Shown: positions 54,088-63,520, counted from the first letter of the stretch. The stretch is 64,000 nt of DNA from CAZIVP01 sp964542915 (GCA_964542915.1 CAZIVP010000002.1:62001-126000), one strand, 5' to 3'. Made by a program: numbers and translations. Notes: generated by a model not told the origin, from the sequence alone.

Positions 54088-54474
54088 TAATTGTCCATTT
54101 ATTATATAGAGCACGTTCGTTTTAAACGGGCGAAACGCTCTGCCAAATTCAGGTGCTATTGGCTACACCATTGTAACAAGTGCGCCAATCTACGAAAGAA
54201 GCCCCATGACGAGCAAATCTTTACCGTACACCACAAATTTATTGATACCATTGTAAATTGTATCTAAATTACGGCGATTTGCGTTGGAGGAAAAAGTTGC
54301 TTGCATTTAAAATGTATTATTTCGAAACATTGTTATAAAAGAGTGGAACGGATTATATACCCATTATTGATTTCATTAATCACCGCCGTGGCCTTCCTGA
54401 ATAATGATTCGATTAAAAATTGGCAGAAGGTTCAGTGCTGTTCAAACATAACTTAGAAAATAATGGAGGAGAAG
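54088..54474. other. Divergent intergenic region between iscS-like and mscS genes
   Basis: About 390 bp with no gene. On the minus strand a TACAAT box near 54174 has only a poor -35. On the plus strand TATAAA near 54336 is AT-rich but lacks a clear -35. Promoters are expected here, but I cannot place them firmly. Confidence 0.45.
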
Positions 54475-55302
54475 ATGGATAATCTGAATTCATATTACGA
54501 ATCGCTCCAGGGATTACTATTGGCAATTATTCCCGATCTGTTATTGGCCATTTTTGCCCTACTGGTCGGACTTTGGATTATTAAATGGATTACCCGCATC
54601 AGTCGTAAAGGTCTGGAAAGAAGCCAGGCGGAGCCTTCATTAAGTAAATTTTTAGTAAGTTTAACTTCAATTACCCTCAAGGTGTTGCTGATCATCAGCA
54701 TCGCCTCCATGGTAGGCATTGCAACCACTTCATTTATCGCGGTACTCGGTGCGGCCGGCCTGGCTGTGGGTTTATCGCTCCAGGGCAGCCTGGCAAATTT
54801 TGCCGGAGGCGTGATTATTCTTCTCTTTAAACCATTCAAGGTTGGAGATGTAATCGAGGCGCAGGGATACGTCGCAATCGTACACGAGATTCAGGTATTT
54901 AATACCATTCTAAAGTCCTTTGATAATAAAACCATATTCATTCCCAACGGACAGCTTTCCAACTCGAGTATTACCAACTATTCCATGGAAACGCAAAGGC
55001 GTGTGGATATGACATTCGGTATTTCTTACGACGATGACATCGCCAAAGCCAAAAGTCTGCTGCATCAATTGGTGGACGCCGATGAGCGTATTCTAAAGGA
55101 GCCGCAACCCGTTATTGTACTATCCGGCTTGGGCGAAAGCTCGGTCGATTTTACCGTTCGTGTATGGGCTAAGGCGGAAGATTACTGGAATATCTATTTT
55201 GACATGCAGGAACAGGTTAAACAGCGCTTTGACGAAAACAACATTACGATTCCCTTCCCGCAGCGCGATGTGCATATGTTTCAAAACAATAAAACAACAT
55301 AA
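54475..55302 (+). CDS. mscS: Small-conductance mechanosensitive channel (MscS family)
   Basis: 275 residues from ATG 54475; the earlier ATG at 54463 contains the SD (GGAGGAGAAG) of the second, so the second is chosen. Three N-terminal TM helices, with pore helix GAAGLAVGLSLQGSLANFAGG, then the beta domain (FKVGDVIEAQG, FIPNGQLSNSSITNYS) and C-terminal alpha/beta domain. Normal E. coli-MscS size. Gated by membrane tension during osmotic downshift. The lipoprotein gene follows within 15 bp. Confidence 0.95.
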   Translation: MDNLNSYYESLQGLLLAIIPDLLLAIFALLVGLWIIKWITRISRKGLERSQAEPSLSKFLVSLTSITLKVLLIISIASMVGIATTSFIAVLGAAGLAVGLSLQGSLANFAGGVIILLFKPFKVGDVIEAQGYVAIVHEIQVFNTILKSFDNKTIFIPNGQLSNSSITNYSMETQRRVDMTFGISYDDDIAKAKSLLHQLVDADERILKEPQPVIVLSGLGESSVDFTVRVWAKAEDYWNIYFDMQEQVKQRFDENNITIPFPQRDVHMFQNNKTT

Positions 55303-55316
55303 TCGGAGCTACTCTC

Positions 55317-56210
55317 TTGCAATACAAAAATAACAGAGGTCTCGTTTCGCATTGGTCGAAGCTGATGATCGCAACAGCATGTATCATTTTCATCGTCGGT
55401 TGTGCCGACATCATTAAATCGTTGAAACGAGGCGTCATTGAGAAACCAACCGTTCAGTTAACCAAGGTTGATTTAACAGACTTTGACTTCGAAACAGCTG
55501 CACTATTGTTTCATATCCGGATTGAAAATCCCAATCCCGTTTCAATTCATCTCGATGGCTATCAATATGATCTTGAAATTAACAGCCGGCGCTTCATCGA
55601 AGGCAATCAAAAGACGCCCATCACCATTGAACAGGAAAAAAATTCAGACATAGCCATACCGATATCGTTAAAATTCAAGGAACTTAAAAAAATCTATGAT
55701 CAGGCAAAGCAAACGGATTCTCTCCATTATAAGCTGGCAACACAATTGTTTTTTGATTTGCCGGTGCTGGGCACGGTTCAGATACCGGTAATAACGTCCG
55801 ATTATCTTCCCGTTCCGCGTTTTCCAAAAATCCGATTGGAACGTATCAAACTTAAGCAACTCAGCTTTACGGGCGCCTCTCTTGACTTTCAATTTAACAT
55901 TGAAAATCCAAATGCCTTTGCTTTAAAACTGGATAATCTTGAATATTATTTAACGGTTAACGACGCTCCATGGGCGAGCGGTAAAAAAGAAGAAGAGATG
56001 AAACTGGCTAAAAAAGACGCAAGCCAAATCGTTGTTCCCTTTAGTTTAAACTTTTTTGAAATCGGTCGCAGCGCTTATAATATGCTTTCCAATAAAAAGC
56101 CGGTCGAATTTGGTCTGCAGGGCAAACTGCAGGCCCAAAGCCCACTTTTTACCGGTCAGAACCATACCATCGAGTTCAGCGATGAAGGTGAAATCGACAT
56201 TCTACGATAA
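55317..56210 (+). CDS. LEA-2 (WHy-domain) lipoprotein
   Basis: 297 residues beginning with TTG 55317 (GGAG 8 nt upstream). N-terminal hydrophobic segment with IVGC lipobox-like motif (Cys about 29), then two copies of a water-stress/LEA type-2 domain, each with an N-P-N signature: FHIRIENPNPVSIHLDGYQY and FNIENPNAFALKLDNLEYY. Predicted periplasm-facing lipoprotein; function in stress tolerance or envelope integrity is only inferred. Lies between mscS and the DUF3078-like gene, likely one transcript. Confidence 0.85.
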   Translation: MQYKNNRGLVSHWSKLMIATACIIFIVGCADIIKSLKRGVIEKPTVQLTKVDLTDFDFETAALLFHIRIENPNPVSIHLDGYQYDLEINSRRFIEGNQKTPITIEQEKNSDIAIPISLKFKELKKIYDQAKQTDSLHYKLATQLFFDLPVLGTVQIPVITSDYLPVPRFPKIRLERIKLKQLSFTGASLDFQFNIENPNAFALKLDNLEYYLTVNDAPWASGKKEEEMKLAKKDASQIVVPFSLNFFEIGRSAYNMLSNKKPVEFGLQGKLQAQSPLFTGQNHTIEFSDEGEIDILR

Positions 56211-56243
56211 AACGAACTTATGAACCAGGGAGGTATTGTTATT

Positions 56244-57086
56244 ATGCGAAATCACAAACTTTTTTTGACAGCGGCGCTATTCATTATTTTTCTCGCTTCC
56301 GGCATGCTTAGAGCGGAAGAAAAAAAAGAGGTAATCGGTTGGCAAAAATCACTGGTGGGGAACCTTAATTTCACTCAGAGCCAATTTGATAACTGGGAAC
56401 AGGGCGGCGAGAACTCCTGGTCGTGGCAACTCGACATTGATGGGAAATTCGATTACAACCAACCCGCTTTCAAATGGGCAAATTCCGGTAAGCTTTCGTT
56501 CGGTAAGGCGCGCGTTGCCGGTGCACGGGCACGAAAAGCAGCGGATGAAATAAAATTCGAAAGCGTCTATAGTCGAAAGCTGGGGCTTTACGTGAATCCC
56601 TATGTGGCCGCCACGGGTATAACACAATTTACCACCGGTTATAAATATGCTTCCGACACTAGCAAACAGTCGATTTCCGATTATTTTGATCCCGCGTATT
56701 TTACACAGAGTTTCGGTGTCGGCTACGATCCCAACGATTTTTTTAAAATCCGCATCGGCGCATCGATCAAAGAAACCATTGCCGACCGATACGCCAATAT
56801 GTATTCCAAGGGCGAAGAATTTCGGGTTGAATATGGCGCCGAACTGGTATCGGACGGTAAAGTACAGTTAAATTCGATCATGTTGTACAACACCAAGTTG
56901 GCCTTGTTTTCAAGCTTGAAACGCATTGACGAAGTCGACGTAAACTGGGAACACACCATTTCGGCGCAAGTGGCAAAATATCTGAACGTAAACTTTAACT
57001 TCAGGCTGTATTACGATAAGGATGTCTCACTGCAGCGCCAGATCAAACAGACGCTGGCCGTCGGATTAACATATAGTTTTATTTAA
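56244..57086 (+). CDS. DUF3078-like exported protein
   Basis: 280 residues from ATG 56244 (AGGGAGG upstream); the ATG at 56220 lacks an SD. Signal peptide (MRNHKLFLTAALFIIFLAS), then WQKSLVGNLNFTQSQFDNWEQGGENSWSWQ, characteristic of the DUF3078 family of FCB outer-membrane proteins, followed by amphipathic strands and a C-terminal LTYSFI resembling a beta-barrel terminus. Function unknown; probably an outer-membrane beta-barrel. Followed by a strong terminator. Confidence 0.85.
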   Translation: MRNHKLFLTAALFIIFLASGMLRAEEKKEVIGWQKSLVGNLNFTQSQFDNWEQGGENSWSWQLDIDGKFDYNQPAFKWANSGKLSFGKARVAGARARKAADEIKFESVYSRKLGLYVNPYVAATGITQFTTGYKYASDTSKQSISDYFDPAYFTQSFGVGYDPNDFFKIRIGASIKETIADRYANMYSKGEEFRVEYGAELVSDGKVQLNSIMLYNTKLALFSSLKRIDEVDVNWEHTISAQVAKYLNVNFNFRLYYDKDVSLQRQIKQTLAVGLTYSFI

Positions 57087-57111
57087 ATATTGATACGTTC
57101 CCGTGCTTCAG

Positions 57112-57154
57112 GACGTCATCGGATCGTAACAGATTCCGATGGCGTCTTTTTTTT
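57112..57154 (+). terminator. Terminator of the mscS-LEA-DUF3078 operon
   Basis: GACGTCATCGGA / TCCGATGGCGTC, 12-bp arms with one mismatch and an 11-nt loop, followed by eight Ts. Confidence 0.85.
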
Positions 57155-57443
57155 AACCATCATTTTATCCTAATAAAGATGCACCAACGATATTACGTCA
57201 CGAATTGGAATAACAGAGGGCTTCTATTAACTAAAGCATCTGAGCATCTATTTAGCACATTATGAGCCAAAGCGTCGTATGGAGATTGCTTCACTGCATC
57301 CAACAAAAATCAAATGCACTCACATACTTGTGAATCGCCCGCTTCTTCCCGAAGCATCGGGAGAACTCTCGACCAATCCCGATTAGAGCGCAGCTGCTAT
57401 ACCCATGGAACAGGCGTCTGGAACCGGCAGAACCCTTGTAAAT

Positions 57444-57479
57444 AAAAAAAAGCCGGGCAGATAAACTGGCCGGCTTTTT
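57444..57479 (-). terminator. Terminator of tRNA-Lys(TTT)
   Basis: AGCCGGGCAG / CTGGCCGGCT arms (one mismatch), 5-nt loop, eight As on the plus side and TTTTT on the other, so it may work in both directions. Immediately after the tRNA 3' end on the minus strand. Confidence 0.8.
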
Positions 57480-57480
57480 G

Positions 57481-57553
57481 TGAGCCAGGAGAGACTCGAA
57501 CTCTCGACCAACGGCTTAAAAGGCCGCTGCTCTACCAACTGAGCTACTGGCTC
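57481..57553 (-). tRNA. tRNA-Lys (anticodon TTT)
   Basis: 73-nt cloverleaf: acceptor GAGCCAG/CTGGCTC with discriminator A, D-arm GCTC/GAGC, anticodon stem GCGGC/GCCGT with loop CTTTTAA (anticodon TTT), T-stem GAGAG/CTCTC. U8 present. With the CTT isoacceptor 6 kb away both lysine tRNAs fall in this window. Confidence 0.95.
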
Positions 57554-57645
57554 ACTCAATTATAACAAGCTTTTAATATAAAAATCCGTTATAAAACTGT
57601 CAAATTTTATTGGCTCACTCTTACGTCCCAGATTAAATGAATATT

Positions 57646-59118
57646 TCACTCTTTCTTAAAATATTCCTGTTTCCGGGAAAAGTAATCGCGCGTTAATGTC
57701 AGCACAATGGGAGACAACAAGATCAGGGCAATAAGATTGGGAATGGCCATTAATCCCAGTGCTATATCGCCGAAGCCCCAAACGATTTCCAGTGAAACGA
57801 TGGCGCCTATAAAATGGACAATAACATAAGCAATTTTATAAGGAAAAATCGCTTTATGATTGATGAGATATTCGGCGCTGCGGTCGCCGTAATAGGACCA
57901 ACTGATCGAGGTTGAAACGGCAAATAGAAATACCGCAAATGTTATTATTTTGTCGCCCCATGGGAAAATAGGAGACAGTCCGTCTTTAAAGGCCATCGCT
58001 GTCAGAGGCGATCCGTTCAGCCGCTCGCCATCGACCAGAATCTCATGAGATCCCGTTAGTACAATAACCAGGCCTGTTAACGTACAAATCATTAAGGTGT
58101 CTACCAGCGGCCCCATCATGGCAACAACGCCTTCGCGAACCGGCTCCTTGGTTTTCGCGGCGGCGTGTGCAATCGGAGCGCTGCCCTGGCCTGCTTCGTT
58201 GGAGAACAGTCCGCGTTTAACGCCCCAGACCATGGTATTCAAAAATAACAACAATCCACCGCCCGTAAAGCCGATTAATTCTGCACGCGGTGAAAAAGCC
58301 TGGCTGATGATTTTGCCAAAAGTAGGGATAATCATCTCATAATTCATCAGGAGGATGGTTAATGCAGCAAGGACATAAATAATCGCCATGCCCGGCGCCA
58401 GCCGTGCGGCAACCCGTCCAATGCGCTTAATCCCGCCAAGAATGACAAGAGCAACCAAACTCGTAGTTACGAGCCCCGTGAATATTCGAACCGGTGCAAC
58501 GGGAATTCCCAGAAAATTGATCGGTTCGGTAAGCCAGTGCCCGCTTGCCAATAATGCGTTGAAATCGCTCAATACCTGATCGGATACGGTAAATGCCTGG
58601 ATGGAATTTCCTGTTCCAAAAGATGAAATAACGGCAAGAGTTGCAAAAGCCATGGCCAGCGGTTTCCAGCTTTTGCCCAGTCCTTTTTCTATATAATACA
58701 TAGGTCCACCGCTGGCGGAGCCGTCGGGATTGATTTTTCGAAAATGTAACGCCAGAGTCGCTTCGGAAAATTTGAGCGCCATTCCAAATATGGCGGTAAT
58801 CCACATCCACAAAAGTGCGCCCGGTCCGCCATAATGGATCGCCGTTGCCACGCCCGCGATATTTCCAATACCTACCGTAGCCGAGAGCGCCGCGCTTAGC
58901 GCCTGGAAATGATTTATGTCGCCTTCATCTTCAGGATTATCGAATTTTCCGCGTATCACATCCCAGGAATGTTTCAAACGGAATAATTGAATCCATCGCA
59001 GCCGCAATGTTATAAAGATGCCCGTACCCAGTAAAATAACAACCATTAACGGCAATAATTGCGGCCAACCCCAAACAATTCCGCTGACGGATTCTATAAA
59101 ACCCCTTACGGCATCCAT
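57646..59118 (-). CDS. Sodium:alanine/glycine symporter (AGCS family)
   Basis: 490-residue inner-membrane Na+-coupled amino-acid transporter with about 10-11 helices. AGCS signatures: SAALSATVGIGNIAGVATAI, GPGALLWMWITAIFGMALKFSEATLA, GGPMYYIEKGLG and GLFSNEAGQGSAPIAHAAA. SD AAGGGGG-TTTT-ATG. Transcribed toward the tRNA-Lys gene, standing alone. Likely alanine or glycine uptake. Confidence 0.95.
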   Translation of the reverse strand: MDAVRGFIESVSGIVWGWPQLLPLMVVILLGTGIFITLRLRWIQLFRLKHSWDVIRGKFDNPEDEGDINHFQALSAALSATVGIGNIAGVATAIHYGGPGALLWMWITAIFGMALKFSEATLALHFRKINPDGSASGGPMYYIEKGLGKSWKPLAMAFATLAVISSFGTGNSIQAFTVSDQVLSDFNALLASGHWLTEPINFLGIPVAPVRIFTGLVTTSLVALVILGGIKRIGRVAARLAPGMAIIYVLAALTILLMNYEMIIPTFGKIISQAFSPRAELIGFTGGGLLLFLNTMVWGVKRGLFSNEAGQGSAPIAHAAAKTKEPVREGVVAMMGPLVDTLMICTLTGLVIVLTGSHEILVDGERLNGSPLTAMAFKDGLSPIFPWGDKIITFAVFLFAVSTSISWSYYGDRSAEYLINHKAIFPYKIAYVIVHFIGAIVSLEIVWGFGDIALGLMAIPNLIALILLSPIVLTLTRDYFSRKQEYFKKE

Positions 59119-59314
59119 AAAACCCCCTTGTTTTTATCCTCCATCTTCAATCATCCGGTATTAATGGTGGCTTATTTAACATCTACCGATACATACAAAT
59201 CGTAAACGGTTGTATATTAACCATTCATTTCTTCCGGTATGTTTAATGAATAAAGTGAAAAAAACCAGTACTCCTTGCCCCGGAAACGGCTAAGTAAAAC
59301 GATGTGTTTGATGT

Positions 59315-60001
59315 TTACACATGCTTAATCCGATTTTGACCGATCGATCCATATAACACATGTATGCCAGTCGATTCTTTCCATTTCCGTGCAACCGGCA
59401 GTAACATGTTTTCATCCAACAGCGATGAAACGCCTCCTATAAAGCAGTATTTAGCCGTGTTATCGTCGCTCTCGTTCAATAATCGCCACACGGAGGGTTG
59501 GGAGCGCTCCAGATAGGCCCGGACACGGTCCTCCGGCTTCGACGCGTTTGTTGGCTCTTCTAAGCATTCCCGTATTTTATCAAAACGCCAGCCGCAGACC
59601 ATCGCAAACCGACTTTTGTTCAATAGTTCCTGAACTTGCGGTTCGTCCCCTTCCGCAAGTATAAAGAGGCGGTGATTTTTTTCTTTATTGCTAAGAATCT
59701 CTTGAATCCGTTCGTAATCATGTGGAATAAGTTTTCCTTCCTGTGTTCGATCGGCAAAATAGATAAATGAAGCAGGGCCTTGCGTTTGTTGTTTTAAAAT
59801 GAGGAGCGGATCAGGGCACAATTCCACCTTGCCCTCTAAGGGATACGGCCATGCCTTCAGGCCCGTTACGGCAACATTAAATCCGGCTTCACTAACCTGT
59901 TCGGCCAATTTCCTTACCAAAAACGGCTTTGTATCCTGGCCACAAAAAAGAATGTTTTTGTGCCTGTCCAAATTAAAATATGTATAAAACAGATTATGCA
60001 T
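59315..60001 (-). CDS. Unknown protein, possibly degenerate YqeC-like
   Basis: 228 residues with no signal peptide. The layout NILFCGQDTKPFLVRKLAEQVSEAGFNVAVTGLKAW, a middle RLFILAEGDEPQ strand and a later FIGGVSSLLDENMLLPVARKW recalls the selenium-hydroxylase accessory family YqeC, in which the first segment is a P-loop. Here the P-loop glycines and GKT are not preserved, so nucleotide binding is doubtful. The start lies 3 nt after the PIN-protein stop, so it is in the cutA operon. Resemblance is weak; treat as hypothetical. Confidence 0.6.
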   Translation of the reverse strand: MHNLFYTYFNLDRHKNILFCGQDTKPFLVRKLAEQVSEAGFNVAVTGLKAWPYPLEGKVELCPDPLLILKQQTQGPASFIYFADRTQEGKLIPHDYERIQEILSNKEKNHRLFILAEGDEPQVQELLNKSRFAMVCGWRFDKIRECLEEPTNASKPEDRVRAYLERSQPSVWRLLNESDDNTAKYCFIGGVSSLLDENMLLPVARKWKESTGIHVLYGSIGQNRIKHV

Positions 60002-60004
60002 GAG

Positions 60005-60439
60005 CTAATGAATTTCCGGGGGCATAAGCGGTAAACCAAAATATTTCAGTCGAGCATCAAAGGAAAATATGACGTCGACCTTTTTCCGTTTAATGGTTTC
60101 CTGAATAAAGAAATGTTTTAACTCCAAATTAGATTCGCCGGTTTTCAATAATTGATTCAGGGCGTTCCGCCGGACCCGTCGGGATATCCAATCCATGCGG
60201 AGATTGATCGTCATGATGCTTTCATCGATGATATTCAGATATTCTCGCGCCTTTTTGGCATTGAATGCATTACGGATATTGTTAACGGTCTCGTCGATTA
60301 TCTGATTGTTGCTGACAATTTTTGCATTTTTATCCAACAATTCTTCAAAATATTGTTGCGCCTGATTATGATGTTCATGATTTTTATCGATTATGGCCAT
60401 CCATGCGGAGGTATCAATAAAACAGGTCATAATCTTCAT
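60005..60439 (-). CDS. PIN-domain protein (VapC-like toxin)
   Basis: 144 residues with PIN-fold features: D9 in FIDTSAW, E50 in IIDETV and D128 in FSFDARLKYFG. The third canonical acidic site (usual LTD) reads NLELKHF here, so ribonuclease activity may rest on a displaced Glu. The ATG overlaps the antitoxin stop (ATGA), standard for vapBC pairs. VapC toxins cleave tRNA or rRNA when released from VapB. Confidence 0.85.
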   Translation of the reverse strand: MKIMTCFIDTSAWMAIIDKNHEHHNQAQQYFEELLDKNAKIVSNNQIIDETVNNIRNAFNAKKAREYLNIIDESIMTINLRMDWISRRVRRNALNQLLKTGESNLELKHFFIQETIKRKKVDVIFSFDARLKYFGLPLMPPEIH

Positions 60440-60642
60440 CGTGCTTCTATCTCCTCCGATAGATTTAAAAGCTTAATCAGGGGATTCTTGGAAATCTTGA
60501 TATCCAACCGTTTGGTTTTTATGCGTTTAACCATTACTTCGATTTTATCGCCTTCACTCAATTGCAGTCCATTAACAACTTCGGATGGAAGTTCCACAAT
60601 ATTTTTTGCTTTTACTTCCGTCACAAATGTTCCGGATAACAT
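60436..60642 (-). CDS. AbrB/SpoVT-type antitoxin (VapB-like)
   Basis: 68 residues with the swapped-hairpin AbrB pattern (TFVTEVKAKNIVELPSEVVNGLQLSEGDKIEVMV) and a charged C-terminal tail for toxin binding. Its SD (GGAGTGA) overlaps the stop codon of the eIF2B-like gene, so it is embedded in the operon rather than carried on a separate island. Overlaps the PIN gene by 4 bp. Confidence 0.85.
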   Translation of the reverse strand: MLSGTFVTEVKAKNIVELPSEVVNGLQLSEGDKIEVMVKRIKTKRLDIKISKNPLIKLLNLSEEIEAR

Positions 60643-60645
60643 GGC

Positions 60646-61542
60646 TCACTCCTTCAAGTACCAATCAACAAATTCGGGCGTTTCAAAAACGCCGTCTTCG
60701 CAGATAATTTTATGAATATAATTCAAAGGCACACGTTCATAATAGTAATTTTTTACATGAATCAAGCGATGGCTACTTGAAAAAACTTCTTCTTCGGGAT
60801 AGGTATTTTGTTTTATGCTACGCTGGTTCTCCATTAGTATTTTATCTGTTTCAGCCGCCAAATAAATGGGTATGTTATAATGATTAGCCGTCAGACAGAG
60901 AGCTAATGATCCCGCTTTATTAATAAAACCATTCTCGTAAATTCGATCGGCTCCAAGCATGACCAGATTCATTTCGGGCATAAAAACACCGACCGCGGAA
61001 TCGGCAATCACCGTAGTGCGAATACCGGCGACCGCCAGAAGATTAGCCAAGACAAGACCTTCATCCGGCGGATGGCTTTTTAAGGTATACACTTCAAATC
61101 GTCGTTTTTGTTTTCGTGTTTTTAATAACACACTGCGAACCAGGGTACTGTTGCTAATCGTCATAACCTTATTATAATTTGCAATCACTTTGGAGCCGGT
61201 TAATGCGATTTTTTCCTCTTTTTGTTCGATATCGTCCCGGATTTGCAGCAATTTGGAGTCGACGGCGTCCAGAATTTCGTCCGGTGGTTTATCCGATTTT
61301 AACAGACGTTTGAAATAATTGAGAAGCGTTGCACTGAATTTACGCAGCAGCACGATATTGGGGTGTTTCTTTATGAGTGTTTTGGAAGAGGTTTGAATTT
61401 GCCGGTATAAGGCTTCCAAATCATCTTGCTTTTTTTTATGATTCTCAACCATTAATTGGCGGTAGTATTGAAGGGCGCGGCTGTGCAGCGAAGTTGAACC
61501 GGAACGATTATCATTTAAAAGAGAATCGAATTGGTCGTCCAT
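60646..61542 (-). CDS. eIF-2B alpha-like / ribose-1,5-bisphosphate-isomerase-like protein
   Basis: 298 residues from ATG 61542, chosen because AAGGGA precedes it and it begins 1 nt after the cutA stop; ATG 61563 would overlap cutA by 20 bp. Alpha-helical N-terminus, then the Rossmann-like eIF2B/MtnA/R15P-isomerase core: MTISNSTLVRSVL, VYTLKSHPPDEGLVLA, TVIADSAVGVFMPEMNLVMLGADRIYENGFINKAGSLALCL. The ADR...G.NK.G motif is diagnostic. Bacterial members probably isomerise sugar phosphates; exact substrate not predictable. Confidence 0.87.
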   Translation of the reverse strand: MDDQFDSLLNDNRSGSTSLHSRALQYYRQLMVENHKKKQDDLEALYRQIQTSSKTLIKKHPNIVLLRKFSATLLNYFKRLLKSDKPPDEILDAVDSKLLQIRDDIEQKEEKIALTGSKVIANYNKVMTISNSTLVRSVLLKTRKQKRRFEVYTLKSHPPDEGLVLANLLAVAGIRTTVIADSAVGVFMPEMNLVMLGADRIYENGFINKAGSLALCLTANHYNIPIYLAAETDKILMENQRSIKQNTYPEEEVFSSSHRLIHVKNYYYERVPLNYIHKIICEDGVFETPEFVDWYLKE

Positions 61543-61543
61543 A

Positions 61544-61867
61544 TTATCCCTTTGTAATTTCATTCATCCATTGCAAATAGGCGGGTAAACCCTCTTTTAT
61601 ATCGACAGCAATAATCTCGGGCACTTCATATGGGTGCCATTCCTGTAATTTTTCCTGCATTTGTTGATAACGATTGGCGGTGGTTTTAATCATTAACAGC
61701 AGTTCTTCATCTTCTTCCACCGATCCTTTCCATTCATAAATGGATTTTAAGGCTGGAATGATATTGCAGCAGGCAGCAAGATGGTTTTCAACAAGGCGGC
61801 CGGCGATGGTTCTGGCGGAACCCATGGATGGAACTGTACAAAAAACGAGGAGTCCGTTGGCAGCCAT
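61544..61867 (-). CDS. cutA: CutA divalent-ion tolerance protein
   Basis: 107 residues from ATG 61867 (AGGGG upstream; a TTG at 61870 precedes). CutA1 features: VFCTVPSMGSARTIAGRLVENHLAACCNIIP, YEWKGSVEEDEELLLMIKT and HPYEVPEIIAVDI. Small trimeric ferredoxin-like protein linked to copper tolerance, true role uncertain. First gene of a tight operon with the eIF2B-like, vapBC-like and unknown genes. Confidence 0.95.
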   Translation of the reverse strand: MAANGLLVFCTVPSMGSARTIAGRLVENHLAACCNIIPALKSIYEWKGSVEEDEELLLMIKTTANRYQQMQEKLQEWHPYEVPEIIAVDIKEGLPAYLQWMNEITKG

Positions 61868-62006
61868 CAATACCCCTAAGTTATTAATTTCAAATAATCT
61901 TACAAATTATTAACTTTTAATGCAAGGCATTCGTTTTTATGGGCATCCTACCAATAAATTCATGAATCGTTTGTTATCATCGTCCCAAATTAATCATAAA
62001 AAACGA

Positions 62007-62582
62007 TCAATCGCTTCCGACCTGTTCGATAAAATATTGGTGGATGCGTTGATCGCCGGATAATTCGGGATGAAAAGTGGCTACAAGGATATTTCTATTT
62101 CTCGCCATCACCACTTCTTGATTATGGAATGCCAGTACTTGAACGGATTTACGATTTAATACTTCAATTTTGGGCGCCCGAATAAACACGCCCTCGAATT
62201 CAAACGATTGTGGCGGAATGTTTACATTGACCACATCCACGAAGGAGTTGATTTGACGTCCATATGCATTGCGGTGCACCCTTATGTCAATCATCTTTAA
62301 CGGCGCATAGGAAAATTGGTCGACTTCTTTGCCAAGGGTAATTAAGCCGGCGCAGGTACCCATAATGCCTTTTTTCCGTCCGAACGTTTTAATGCTTTCA
62401 CGTAAATTCAATTTATCGATTAAATATAAAAATGTGGTCGATTCCCCTCCGGGAATTATTAATTTAGCACACTGGTCAAGTTCGTTAACGGATCGTACAT
62501 ATATGGCCTTGTGGCCCAGCTGTTCTATCATGGATGCATGTTTATGATAATCCCCCTGCAAAGCCAGAACACCAATATTCAA
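62007..62582 (-). CDS. pdxT: Pyridoxal 5'-phosphate synthase glutaminase subunit PdxT
   Basis: 191 residues. Class-I glutaminase: GVLALQGDYHKH, LIIPGGESTT, nucleophile elbow GTCAG, and catalytic His-Glu in FHPEL. Supplies ammonia to PdxS. Appears to start with TTG at 62582, 7 bp after the pdxS stop, so translation is likely coupled. Its GGEST oxyanion region and length are standard. Confidence 0.96.
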   Translation of the reverse strand: MNIGVLALQGDYHKHASMIEQLGHKAIYVRSVNELDQCAKLIIPGGESTTFLYLIDKLNLRESIKTFGRKKGIMGTCAGLITLGKEVDQFSYAPLKMIDIRVHRNAYGRQINSFVDVVNVNIPPQSFEFEGVFIRAPKIEVLNRKSVQVLAFHNQEVVMARNRNILVATFHPELSGDQRIHQYFIEQVGSD

Positions 62583-62589
62583 AACTCAA

Positions 62590-63471
62590 TTACCATCCAC
62601 GTTTATTCAACAACTCTTCTTGCGGGATGGAACTCATTTCAAGTCCCTCCATGGCATTTTTTAATCCCTCGCTGGCCTTAGCCACCATATCGGGATTGTC
62701 ATAGTGTGTGGTGGCCAACACGATCGCCCTGGCTCGGGCTTCAGGATCCGCCGATTTAAAGATCCCCGAACCTACAAAATTGGATTCAGCTCCCAGTTGC
62801 ATCATTAACGCCGCGTCGGCAGGCGTGGCGATACCGCCGGCTGAAAAATTGGGCACCGGCAATTTACCGTTTTCTTTTACATGGCGTACAATGTCAAGCG
62901 GCGCTCCAATTTCTTTTGCATAATGCATCAATTCGTCGTCGGCCAATGTCTGAATGTGTCGAATCGCACTTCGCACCGCACGCATATGCCGGACAGCTTC
63001 CACAATATTTCCCGATCCGGCCTCTCCTTTGGTGCGTATCATAGCCGCCCCTTCGGCAATACGGCGCAAGGCTTCACCTATATCCCGACAGCCACACACA
63101 AACGGGACTTTAAAATCATGTTTCCAGATATGGTTCGATTCGTCCGCTGGGGTCAGCACTTCGCTCTCATCTATAAAATCGACGCCAACCGATTGTAAAA
63201 CCTGCGCTTCGGCAAAATGGCCGATACGACATTTAGCCATTACCGGTATAGAAACCGTTTCCTGAATATCTCGGATCATTTTGGGATTGGACATTCTTGC
63301 CACGCCGCCGTCCGCACGGATATCCGCGGGAATACGTTCCAGGGCCATTACCGCCACGGCGCCTGCATCCTCGGCTATTTTGGCTTGTTCTGCGGAGGTA
63401 ACATCCATAATGACCCCACCCTTCAACATTTCCGCCAAGCCTACTTTTACCATAAACTCTTTATCGATCAT
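62590..63471 (-). CDS. pdxS: Pyridoxal 5'-phosphate synthase subunit PdxS
   Basis: 293 residues from ATG 63471 (AAGGAG upstream; in-frame TTG 63492 and GTG 63480 are less likely). TIM-barrel PLP synthase: GLAEMLKGGVIMDV, MALERIPADIR.DGG.ARM, VMAKCRIGH, GEAGSGN and PVPNFSAGGIATPADAALMMQLGAE are all conserved. Makes PLP from ribose-5-phosphate, glyceraldehyde-3-phosphate and PdxT-derived ammonia. Confidence 0.97.
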   Translation of the reverse strand: MIDKEFMVKVGLAEMLKGGVIMDVTSAEQAKIAEDAGAVAVMALERIPADIRADGGVARMSNPKMIRDIQETVSIPVMAKCRIGHFAEAQVLQSVGVDFIDESEVLTPADESNHIWKHDFKVPFVCGCRDIGEALRRIAEGAAMIRTKGEAGSGNIVEAVRHMRAVRSAIRHIQTLADDELMHYAKEIGAPLDIVRHVKENGKLPVPNFSAGGIATPADAALMMQLGAESNFVGSGIFKSADPEARARAIVLATTHYDNPDMVAKASEGLKNAMEGLEMSSIPQEELLNKRGW

Positions 63472-63520
63472 CTCGATCACACTCCTTAGCAAACACCTAT
63501 ATTTTTAGAAAATGTTTAAT

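Larger units (their letters stand above)
57087..57480. other. Intergenic with two terminators, no gene
   Basis: Contains the DUF3078-gene terminator at its start and the tRNA-Lys terminator at its end. The ~290 bp between them show no ORF, RNA gene or repeat that I can support. Confidence 0.6.
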
